A stretch of DNA of 5,894 bases, taken from assembly GCA_019118985.1 (NCBI GenBank), contig DWXX01000179.1, positions 1 to 5,894 of the forward strand. Reading direction: 5' to 3'. Under the pieces are notes generated by a model. That model did no database searches. It saw only the letters and a list, made by a program, of their open reading frames with translations, and had not been told where the DNA came from. This document shows, piece by piece, positions 1 to 5,146 of this stretch (the first letter of the stretch is position 1; each line of letters begins with the position of its first letter). The translations under genes and the position numbers were made by a program. Origin of the DNA: Candidatus Faecalibacterium faecipullorum (lineage in GTDB: Bacteria > Bacillota > Clostridia > Oscillospirales > Ruminococcaceae).

Positions 1-1302
1 GCTCTGCCCCAGGGCGGCCAGCACGCTGCGGGGGAACTTGAAGGGCGACGCGGTGGACAGCACCACCATCGGCACCCCCGCCCGCCGGCGGGCCTCCGCC
101 ACATGGAAGGCCACCGCCGTGTGGGTGTCGCAGAGGTAGCCGTCCTTCTCCCACCGGGCGCGGATCTCGCCGGCCACCTCTTCCTCGCCGGCCCAGCCGC
201 AGTCGAAGCTCTCCCGGATGGCGGCGAGGGTCTCGGGCCGGACGGCGTAGCTGCCCTCCCGGTTCAGCTGCTCCATCAGCCCGGCCACCTCGGCGTCGCT
301 GCCGGTGACGTGGTAGAGCAGCCGCTCGAGGTTGGAGGACACCAGAATGTCCATGCTGGGGGAAGAAGTCTTGTAGAAGGCCCGCCGGGCGGTGTAGCGG
401 CCGGTGGTCAAAAAGTCGGTCAGGACGTTGTTCTGGTTGGAGGCGCAGACCAGCCGGCCCACCGGCAGGCCCATCCGCTTGGCGTAGTAGCCGGCCAGGA
501 TGTCGCCGAAGTTGCCGGTGGGGACGCAGAAGTCCACCTCGTCGCCGAAGGCGATCTGCCCGGCCCGCAGCAGCTGTGCGTAGGCCGCAAAGTAGTAGAC
601 GATCTGCGGCACCAGCCGCCCCCAGTTGATGGAGTTGGCGCTGGACAGACGGATGTTCCGCCCTGCCAGCTGTTCGGCCACGGCCTTGTCGGCAAAGACC
701 CGCTTGACGCCGGTCTGGGCGTCGTCAAAGTTGCCCCGCACCGCGTAGACCGCCACATTGGCCCCCTCCTGGGTGGCCATCTGCAGACGCTGGATCTCGC
801 TGGTGCCGCCGGTGGGGTAAAAGACCGCGATCTCCACCCCGGGCACGTCGTGGTAGCCGTCCAGGGCGGCCTTGCCGGTGTCGCCGCTGGTGGCCACCAG
901 GATGAGGGTCTTTTCGGTGCGGCCGAGGTTGCGCTTGGCCTCCACCAAAAGCTTTGGCATCAGCTGCAATGCGTAATCCTTGAAGGCGCAGGTGGGGCCG
1001 TGCCACAGCTCCAGCGCCCACATCCCCTCTTCCACCGGGGCGAGATGGCCGGCCCTGCCGCCGAACGCGGCGCCGTAGGTGGCCGCCGCGGCCTGCGCCA
1101 GGAAGGCGGGGTCATAATCGGTCAGGTATTCCCCGAGGATGGCGGCCGCCATGGCGGGGTAATCCAGCCCGCAGAGGGCCTGGACGTCCACCTGGGGGAA
1201 CCGTTCGGGGACGAAGAGCCCCCCCTCTTCCGACAGGCCCTGCACGATGGCCTGCGAGGAGGTCACCCGCCGGCTCTGGTCTCTGGTGCTGAAAAACTGC
1301 AT
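1..1302 (-). CDS. thrC: Threonine synthase, C-terminus cut off by the window edge
   Basis: Threonine synthase is the PLP enzyme that turns O-phosphohomoserine into threonine and phosphate, the last step of threonine synthesis in the cytoplasm. The window holds 434 codons with no stop; the long class of this enzyme is usually about 490-500 residues, so roughly the last 60 are missing. The N-terminal domain starts MQFFSTRD. The PLP lysine is K108 in CAFKDYALQL. Other conserved blocks are SGDTGKAAL (139-147), NSINWGR (223-229), PTGNFGDILAGYYAKRMGLP (261-280), SPSMDILVSSNLERL (314-328) and DTHTAVA (392-398). The ATG at 1302 is preceded by AAGGAG with 8 bases of spacing. It lies 65 bases downstream of yraN without a visible terminator, so read-through from the lepB-yraN cassette is possible, though threonine synthesis is functionally unrelated. 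The reading frame is intact over the visible part. I am very sure of the family. Confidence 0.96.
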   Translation of the reverse strand, partial: MQFFSTRDQSRRVTSSQAIVQGLSEEGGLFVPERFPQVDVQALCGLDYPAMAAAILGEYLTDYDPAFLAQAAAATYGAAFGGRAGHLAPVEEGMWALELWHGPTCAFKDYALQLMPKLLVEAKRNLGRTEKTLILVATSGDTGKAALDGYHDVPGVEIAVFYPTGGTSEIQRLQMATQEGANVAVYAVRGNFDDAQTGVKRVFADKAVAEQLAGRNIRLSSANSINWGRLVPQIVYYFAAYAQLLRAGQIAFGDEVDFCVPTGNFGDILAGYYAKRMGLPVGRLVCASNQNNVLTDFLTTGRYTARRAFYKTSSPSMDILVSSNLERLLYHVTGSDAEVAGLMEQLNREGSYAVRPETLAAIRESFDCGWAGEEEVAGEIRARWEKDGYLCDTHTAVAFHVAEARRRAGVPMVVLSTASPFKFPRSVLAALGQS

Positions 1303-1310
1303 CTTGATCG

Positions 1311-1316
1311 CTCCTT
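1311..1316 (-). promoter_or_regulatory. Ribosome binding site of thrC
   Basis: AAGGAG lies 8 bases before the ATG at 1302. It fixes the start, which also gives the expected MQFFSTRD N-terminus. The rest of the 65-base gap (1303-1367) shows no convincing hairpin with a T run and no recognisable -35/-10 pair. Confidence 0.8.
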
Positions 1317-1367
1317 TTTACGAGTCTTTGCTTTGTCGTCCTTTCCCATCCGCCCCGCCGCCCCGGC

Positions 1368-1742
1368 TCATCCGCCGCAGGCGTCGAAGGCGCTTTTTAT
1401 AATATGTACCATCCACCGCCCGCTGTCAAGGGGGGCCACCTCGGCCACATCGAAGCGGGCGCAGGCGTCGGTCAGGCCGCTCTCCTGCAGGTACCACCGC
1501 GCGGTGTAGATCAGCCGGCGGCGCTTGGCCCTGGTCACCGAGGCGCCGGGGCGGCAGACCGCGTCCGGGTTGGTGCGGGTCTTGACCTCGCAGAAGATGA
1601 CCACCCCCGCCCTGTCGCGGAAGATCAGGTCGATCTCCCCTTCCCGGATGCGGTAGTTGTGGGCCAGCAGGGTGCAGCCCTGCCGCAGGTAGTACCGTGC
1701 GGCGGCCCGCTCGCCCTGGCGGCCGGTCTCGGCGGTGTCCAT
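1368..1742 (-). CDS. yraN: YraN/UPF0102 family predicted nuclease-fold protein
   Basis: This is a 124-residue protein of the UPF0102 (YraN) family, close to the usual 115-130 residues. The family has a restriction-endonuclease-like fold and is often found beside rnhB, but its cellular role is not settled. The conserved features are visible: ETGRQGE near the N-terminus (E11), LLAHNYRIREGEIDLI with E36 and D38, and VIFCEVKTR with E52 and K54, which together make the PD-(D/E)XK-like set of acidic and lysine residues. So the putative active site is complete. I chose the ATG at 1742 because GGAGG (1750-1754) lies 7 bases before it; a GTG one codon upstream (1745) would leave only 4 bases. The stop of rnhB and this ATG share one base (TGATG), pointing to coupled translation. 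thrC follows 65 bases downstream. The family call is firm; a nuclease activity is inference. Confidence 0.92.
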   Translation of the reverse strand: MDTAETGRQGERAAARYYLRQGCTLLAHNYRIREGEIDLIFRDRAGVVIFCEVKTRTNPDAVCRPGASVTRAKRRRLIYTARWYLQESGLTDACARFDVAEVAPLDSGRWMVHIIKSAFDACGG

Positions 1743-2386
1743 CACCTGTCCTCCGGCCAGTAGCCCTGCTTTTTCAGAAAGCTGCGCCGGTAGAAAGGCT
1801 GGATGCCGTACTGTTCGATCAGCTGGTAGTGGAGCTTGGTGGGGTAGCCCTTGTGTTTGGCCAGCTGGTACTGGGGGTACTGGCGGTCCAGCTCCAGCAT
1901 ATAGCGGTCCCGGCTGACCTTGGCCAGAATGGAGGCCGCGCCGATGCTCGCGCTGACGGCGTCCCCCTTGACCACCGCCTCGGCCGGCATGGCAAGGCCC
2001 TCCGGGCAGCGGTTGCCGTCCACCAATACGAGGTCCGGGGTGACGGCGAGGCTCTCCACCGCCCGGCGCATCCCGCCCATGGTGGCGGCGAGGATATTGT
2101 CCCGGTCGATGATCTCGGGCCCCACAAAGATGACGCTGCAGGCGAGGGCCTTTTCCCTGATCTCCTCAAAGAGGGCCTCCCTCTTTTTCTCGGTCAGCTT
2201 TTTGGAGTCGTTGATGCCATAGACCGGCTTTGCCGGGTCGAGGATGCAGGCGGCCACGCAGACCGGGCCGCACAGCGGCCCCCGCCCCGCCTCGTCCACC
2301 CCGGCAAAGCAGCCGCGTCCGGCGCGGACGGCGGCGTCGTACTCGTACAGCGGGCGGGAGATCTCTTCATCCGGGCGGCGCTTCAT
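1742..2386 (-). CDS. rnhB: Ribonuclease HII
   Basis: RNase HII cuts the RNA strand of RNA-DNA hybrids and starts removal of single ribonucleotides built into DNA. The 214-residue product has the usual length. Catalytic carboxylates are all present: D31 and E32 in GVDEAGRG, D123 in LVDGNRCP, and D142 in VVKGD. Other signatures are INDSKKLT (58-65), AASILAKVSRDRYM (150-163), HKGYPT with the tyrosine that reads the RNA-DNA junction in known structures, and a C-terminal FYRRSF. The frame is open upstream to 2452, but the ATG at 2386 is the real start: GGGGAGG ends 7 bases before it and it overlaps the rbgA stop as ATGA. The added upstream residues would be arginine- and glycine-rich shadow sequence. 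It belongs to the lepB-rbgA-rnhB-yraN cassette. Nothing suggests loss of activity. Confidence 0.97.
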   Translation of the reverse strand: MKRRPDEEISRPLYEYDAAVRAGRGCFAGVDEAGRGPLCGPVCVAACILDPAKPVYGINDSKKLTEKKREALFEEIREKALACSVIFVGPEIIDRDNILAATMGGMRRAVESLAVTPDLVLVDGNRCPEGLAMPAEAVVKGDAVSASIGAASILAKVSRDRYMLELDRQYPQYQLAKHKGYPTKLHYQLIEQYGIQPFYRRSFLKKQGYWPEDR

Positions 2387-3321
2387 GCCTCGTCCTCCCC
2401 ATCGTCCGCATCGCCGCGGCGGGGCGGACGCTCCAGGGTGATCCGCCCCCACTTGCAGGCGCGGAACTCGTCCACCAGCATCTGGGCGCAGCGCTCGGTG
2501 TTCACCTCGCCGCCGCGGACCAGCAGCCCCCGCCGCCGGCCGATGGCTTCCATCAGCTCGTAGGGGGGCAGGGCGAGGGTCTCGGCGTCCAGCTTGTAGC
2601 GGCCCGCCACCAGCTCGGGGTAGTTGCGGCGGACCTCGTCCAGCAGATTCATGGCCAGCTCCTCCACATCCAGGATGTCATCCTTGATGGAGCCGATGAA
2701 GGCCAGGTTGGAGGCGATGGTCCTGGAGTCGAACTTCTTCCACAGCACCCCCGGCATATCCAGCAGGTCGAAGGTCTCGGTCGAGACCCACTGCTTGCCT
2801 TTGGTGACGCCGGGGCGGTCGGCGGCTTTGGCCCGCGCCGCCCCCGCAAAGGTGTTGATGAAGGTGGACTTGCCCACGTTCGGGATGCCGCAGAGCATGA
2901 CCTGGGTCTTGGCGCCCCCCATCCCGCGGGCCTGCCGCCGGGCCAGAAGGCCGCTCAGCTCCCGCTCGATGGCGGCGCGGACGGCGGCGGCGCCGCCCCT
3001 GCTTTTGGCGTTGATGGCCACGCACCCGGCGTCGGCCGAGCGGAAGTAGCGCACCCACTCCTCGGTGACGGCGGGGTCGGCCAGGTCGGCCTTGTTCAGC
3101 GCATACAGCCGGGGCTTGCGGGCGGTGATCCGCTCGATCTCCGGGTTGAGGCTGGACAGCGGGATCCGCGCGTCCAACAGGATCAGGCTGGCGTCGACGT
3201 TCTGGATCTCCTGCTCCATCACCCGCAGGGTGCGGGCCATGTGCCCCGGGAACCACTGGATGTTGTATTGGTTCGAAACCTGCGCGGCTTCGTCCGTTTC
3301 ACGTTTTTTCTGGTATTTCAC
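2383..3321 (-). CDS. rbgA: Ribosome biogenesis GTPase RbgA (YlqF)
   Basis: RbgA is a circularly permuted GTPase that acts late in assembly of the 50S subunit in the cytoplasm. The 312-residue product shows the permuted motif order: G4 NKAD (76-79), G5-like NAKS (104-107), G1 GIPNVGKS (145-152), G2 threonine in PGVTKG (T173), and G3 DMPG (188-191). The family signature WFPGHMART is at 23-31 and contains the histidine (H27) that takes the catalytic role in this group. A helical C-terminal domain follows, ending in an acidic tail (GDADDGEDEA). The start is GTG at 3321: AGGAG lies 7 bases upstream and the codon overlaps the lepB stop as GTGA. The next in-frame ATG is M28, inside the signature, so it cannot be the start. 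This gives about 20 residues before WFPGH that Bacillus subtilis RbgA lacks. The 3' end overlaps rnhB by 4 bases. Confidence 0.96.
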   Translation of the reverse strand: MKYQKKRETDEAAQVSNQYNIQWFPGHMARTLRVMEQEIQNVDASLILLDARIPLSSLNPEIERITARKPRLYALNKADLADPAVTEEWVRYFRSADAGCVAINAKSRGGAAAVRAAIERELSGLLARRQARGMGGAKTQVMLCGIPNVGKSTFINTFAGAARAKAADRPGVTKGKQWVSTETFDLLDMPGVLWKKFDSRTIASNLAFIGSIKDDILDVEELAMNLLDEVRRNYPELVAGRYKLDAETLALPPYELMEAIGRRRGLLVRGGEVNTERCAQMLVDEFRACKWGRITLERPPRRGDADDGEDEA

Positions 3322-3860
3322 TTGACCACTCCTGCATCTTCCAGGGGCAAAAAGCAGAACAGCACCTTGCCCAGGATGTCCTCTTCCGCGATGCAGCCGA
3401 TGCTGGAAGAGCGGCTGTCGAGGGAGGCGTTGCGGTTGTCGCCCATTAGGAACAGCTCCCCTTCGGGCACGGTATAGGGGAACGCGACGTCATAGCCCAG
3501 AAAGGTGGGCTCGGCGATATAGTCCTCTTCCAGCACTTCGCCGTTGACGGTGACGATGCCGGCGGTGTAGTCGATCGAGATGGTGTCGCCGCCCACGGCG
3601 ATGATCCGCTTGACCAGCGGCCGGCCGTAGGAGGTGTAGTCGTCCACGATCACCACGTCCCCGCGCTGCGGGGTGTACCCCGCCCCCCAGACAATCAGCT
3701 TGTCCCCATCCCGGAGGGTGGGGTTCATCGAGCCGCCGTCCACCTGGATGATGCGGAAAAAGAAGGAAAACAGCAGCACCATCACCACCAAAGCCGACAC
3801 AAGGGCCTCGTACCACTCGACCAGGCCCTGCCATGGCGCCTGCCGCTCATCCTTTGCCAT
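3318..3860 (-). CDS. lepB: Signal peptidase I
   Basis: Signal peptidase I removes signal peptides from exported proteins at the outer face of the membrane. The 180-residue product is of the small Gram-positive type with one N-terminal membrane span (about residues 17-38), then the catalytic domain outside. The catalytic serine is S44 in GGSMNPTL and the general-base lysine is K84 in PLVKRIIAVGGD. Box E is intact as GDNRNASLDSR (140-150). The frame stays open to 3926, but that stretch covers the terminator region; the ATG at 3860 has GGGAGG (3869-3874) 8 bases before it and gives a normal N-terminus. The gene follows rplS after a 111-base gap with a terminator, so it needs read-through or a promoter I cannot clearly see. 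Its stop overlaps the GTG of rbgA (GTGA), making it the first gene of a coupled cassette. Confidence 0.96.
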   Translation of the reverse strand: MAKDERQAPWQGLVEWYEALVSALVVMVLLFSFFFRIIQVDGGSMNPTLRDGDKLIVWGAGYTPQRGDVVIVDDYTSYGRPLVKRIIAVGGDTISIDYTAGIVTVNGEVLEEDYIAEPTFLGYDVAFPYTVPEGELFLMGDNRNASLDSRSSSIGCIAEEDILGKVLFCFLPLEDAGVVK

Positions 3861-3877
3861 CTGCTGCACCTCCCGTC

Positions 3878-3891
3878 CCGCCTGCCGGCGG
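3878..3891 (-). other. Short GC hairpin just upstream of the lepB ribosome binding site
   Basis: CCGCC-GGCA-GGCGG forms a perfect 5-bp stem with a 4-base loop. It ends 3 bases upstream of GGGAGG, the lepB ribosome binding site at 3869-3874. It could protect or expose the initiation region, but short GC hairpins are common in such GC-rich DNA, so its meaning is uncertain. Confidence 0.35.
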
Positions 3892-3905
3892 TGTTTGCCA
3901 TGAAC

Positions 3906-3937
3906 AAAGAAAAAAGGGACAACCAAGTGCCCCTTTT
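3906..3937 (-). terminator. Rho-independent terminator after rplS
   Basis: Read on the minus strand, AAAAGGGGCA (3937-3928) pairs with TGTCCCTTTT (3921-3912) around the loop CTTGGT. This gives a 10-bp stem with one G-U pair, followed at once by a T-rich tract (TTTTTTCTTT, 3915-3906). This is a standard intrinsic terminator 35 bases after the rplS stop. It separates rplS from lepB, probably incompletely, since no clear lepB promoter is visible in the 45 bases behind it. Confidence 0.8.
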
Positions 3938-3944
3938 CCCTGCG

Positions 3945-3965
3945 GCAGCCTGACGCGCAGGCTGC
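3945..3965 (-). other. GC-rich hairpin in the rplS 3' region
   Basis: GCAGCCTG (3965-3958) and CAGGCTGC (3952-3945) form a perfect 8-bp stem with a 5-base loop, starting 6 bases after the rplS TAA. It has no T run directly behind it, so it is not a terminator on its own. It stands 7 bases before the terminator hairpin and may protect the 3' end of the rplS mRNA or aid termination. Confidence 0.6.
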
Positions 3966-3971
3966 GGATCA

Positions 3972-4313
3972 TTAGATATCGCTCTTGACCTTGGCAGCCT
4001 TGCCGGTACGGCCGCGCAGGTAGTACAGCTTGGCGCGGCGGACCTTGCCCTTGCGGACAACAGTCACCTTCTCAACGAAGGGGCTGTTGATGGGGAAGAC
4101 ACGCTCGATGCCGACGCCGTAGGCGATGCGGCGGACCGTAAAGGTCTCGGCGACGCCGCCGTGCTTCTTGGCGATGACGGTGCCCTCGAAGGCCTGGATG
4201 CGCTCACGCTCGCCTTCCTTGATGCGGACGTCCACCCGGACGGTGTCGCCGACGTTGAACTGGGGGCGCTCAGCCTTGATGCTGCCCTCGGAAATGATCT
4301 TCAGTGCGTCCAT
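3972..4313 (-). CDS. rplS: 50S ribosomal protein L19
   Basis: L19 is a large-subunit protein at the interface with the 30S subunit. The 113-residue product has the normal length of about 115. Family blocks are visible: PQFNVGDTVRVDVRIKEG (17-34), RIQAFEGTVIAKKHGG (38-53), TFTVRRIAYGVGIERVFPI (57-75), then VVRKGKVRRAKLYYLRGRTG near the C-terminus with the basic, RNA-binding character expected. The frame is open up to 4349, but the ATG at 4313 has GGAGG (4322-4326) 8 bases upstream and yields the usual start MDALKIISE. Unlike the classic rpsP-rimM-trmD-rplS operon, the gene here follows a radical SAM/DUF2344 pair and has its own promoter, a structured leader and a terminator. Expression is thus probably controlled on its own, perhaps by L19 binding its leader; that part is inference. 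Confidence 0.98.
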   Translation of the reverse strand: MDALKIISEGSIKAERPQFNVGDTVRVDVRIKEGERERIQAFEGTVIAKKHGGVAETFTVRRIAYGVGIERVFPINSPFVEKVTVVRKGKVRRAKLYYLRGRTGKAAKVKSDI

Positions 4314-4334
4314 TTGATGATCCTCCATTTGTTT

Positions 4335-4432
4335 TAGACGTTCATACACGGCACACCTGCCGTCAGAGGACCGCCCGTTTAATGATTGTTTGTCATTAAC
4401 CCCGCTGTGGTCTCAGCGGACACTAACGCCTA
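4335..4432 (-). ncRNA. Structured 5' leader of rplS, candidate L19 autoregulatory leader
   Basis: The leader between the predicted transcript start (about 4430) and the rplS binding site can fold as a closed multi-branch structure. The closing stem pairs GGCGUU (4430-4425) with AACGUC (4342-4337), 6 bp including one G-U. Inside are three perfect hairpins: CCGCTG/CAGCGG with a 6-base loop (4402-4419), TTAATGA/TCATTAA with a 7-base loop (4379-4399), and ACGGCA/TGCCGT with loop GGTG (4348-4363). L19 leaders are a known class of ribosomal-protein leader in Firmicutes. Whether this one matches that model I cannot test here. The binding site GGAGG (4322-4326) lies outside the fold, so any control would need an alternative fold or bound protein near it. 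Confidence 0.6.
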
Positions 4433-4435
4433 CCT

Positions 4436-4464
4436 ATGATAGCACAAACTGCCCCGGAAAGCAA
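4436..4464 (-). promoter_or_regulatory. Sigma-A type promoter of rplS with extended -10
   Basis: Read on the minus strand, a -35 box TTGCTT (4464-4459) is followed after 17 bases by the -10 box TATCAT (4441-4436), which is preceded by TGC as an extended -10. This predicts a start at about 4429-4430, exactly where the closing stem of the leader begins. The match of spacing, boxes and leader makes this the best promoter in the window. It lies 38 bases after the stop of the DUF2344 gene. Confidence 0.75.
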
Positions 4465-4501
4465 GCGTTTTGCCCAAAAAAGAAGCGGAAAATTTGTGCC
4501 C

Positions 4502-5146
4502 TCAGCAGAACGGGCTCCCGTCCGCCTTGCGCAGGGCGGTGCGCAGGATGGCGGCGCTGTCCGCCGGCAGGCCGAACTGCCGCTCCAGGAAGGCGGTCAG
4601 CAGGCTGGGGTTGAGGTTCAGCTCCTGCGCGGCGGGCAGGCAGAGGTCGAAGGCGGTCTGCTCCCCTTCCGCCCGGCACTCGATGGCGGGGACGCAGGCT
4701 TTCAGGTCGACCGTCTTTGCGCCCTTTTTGCCCTTCTTTTCCACCGGGGCGGCGGCGAGGGCGTTGTACCCCGCAAGGGCGGGGGCGGCCGACGCCGGGT
4801 AACGGACGGTGTAGCAGGCAAAGGCGATGGCGCTGGCCTTGTCCTTCGCCGGCTCCACCCGGAAGACATGGATGCCCGCCGGCATGATGGCGTTCAGCTT
4901 GTCCTGCCAGGCGGCATAGTCGGGGGCGTCCTGTTCGGTCTTGACGTCCACGCTCTCGCACAAACTCTCCTGCCCCAGGGACAACGGGCAGGTGAAGGTC
5001 ATATAGATGTGGGGGTTGAAGCCGAGGGTGTGCCAGACCGGCAGCCCGCTGCGCTTGAGCACCCGCTGCATCACCCGCTGCAGGTCGAGCAGGGAGATGT
5101 AGGACGCTTCGTTTCGTTTTTCAAACCAGATCCGCACTGTAATCAA
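4502..5146 (-). CDS. DUF2344 (TIGR03936-type) protein, partner of the upstream radical SAM protein
   Basis: This 214-residue protein belongs to the DUF2344 family, which occurs either fused to or directly behind a radical SAM protein of the TIGR03960 type, as here. Its biochemical function is not established. The family N-terminus is clear: VRIWFEK (4-10), ISLLDLQR (17-24, where the family usually has SHLDLMR), LKRSGLPV (30-37), then GFNPH (42-46) and PLSLGQES (54-61). The rest is alanine-rich with a lysine stretch EKKGKKGAK in the middle. The frame is open to 5224, but I chose TTG at 5146: GGGAGG (5155-5160) lies 8 bases before it, the same spacing as its neighbours, and it gives the expected short N-terminus. 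A GTG at 5137 is the alternative but would be 17 bases from that site. The gene overlaps the radical SAM gene by 26 bases, suggesting coupled translation. No clear terminator follows. Confidence 0.88.
   Translation of the reverse strand: MITVRIWFEKRNEASYISLLDLQRVMQRVLKRSGLPVWHTLGFNPHIYMTFTCPLSLGQESLCESVDVKTEQDAPDYAAWQDKLNAIMPAGIHVFRVEPAKDKASAIAFACYTVRYPASAAPALAGYNALAAAPVEKKGKKGAKTVDLKACVPAIECRAEGEQTAFDLCLPAAQELNLNPSLLTAFLERQFGLPADSAAILRTALRKADGSPFC

Noticed and set aside
1265..1349. 28-codon minus-strand frame beginning with ATG at 1349 between yraN and thrC (a possible leader peptide for thrC)
   Set aside because: It has no spaced ribosome binding site, runs into thrC out of frame, has only two scattered threonine codons (8 codons apart) and no isoleucine codon, and no attenuator hairpin follows it.
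103..1509. 468-codon plus-strand open frame opposite thrC and yraN
   Set aside because: It is a GC-rich shadow frame with low-complexity composition, no recognisable domain, and it lies antisense to two well-supported genes.
1697..3477. Long plus-strand open frames of 288 and 415 codons opposite rnhB, rbgA and lepB
   Set aside because: They mirror the codon periodicity of the real minus-strand genes, are rich in Gly/Ala/Pro/Arg, and match no family I know.
3861..3905. A promoter for lepB in the gap after the terminator
   Set aside because: A TTGTTC-like hexamer is present but no -10 box is found at 16-18 bases from it, and the region is GC-rich.
3861..3926. 22-residue upstream extension of lepB
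   Set aside because: It would begin inside the terminator loop, and the ATG at 3860 has a well-spaced GGGAGG.
4498..4515. Possible terminator of the DUF2344 gene (GCCC/GGGC stem with T-rich sequence behind)
   Set aside because: The stem is only 4 bp with a 10-base loop and the T run is about 18 bases further on; too weak to call.
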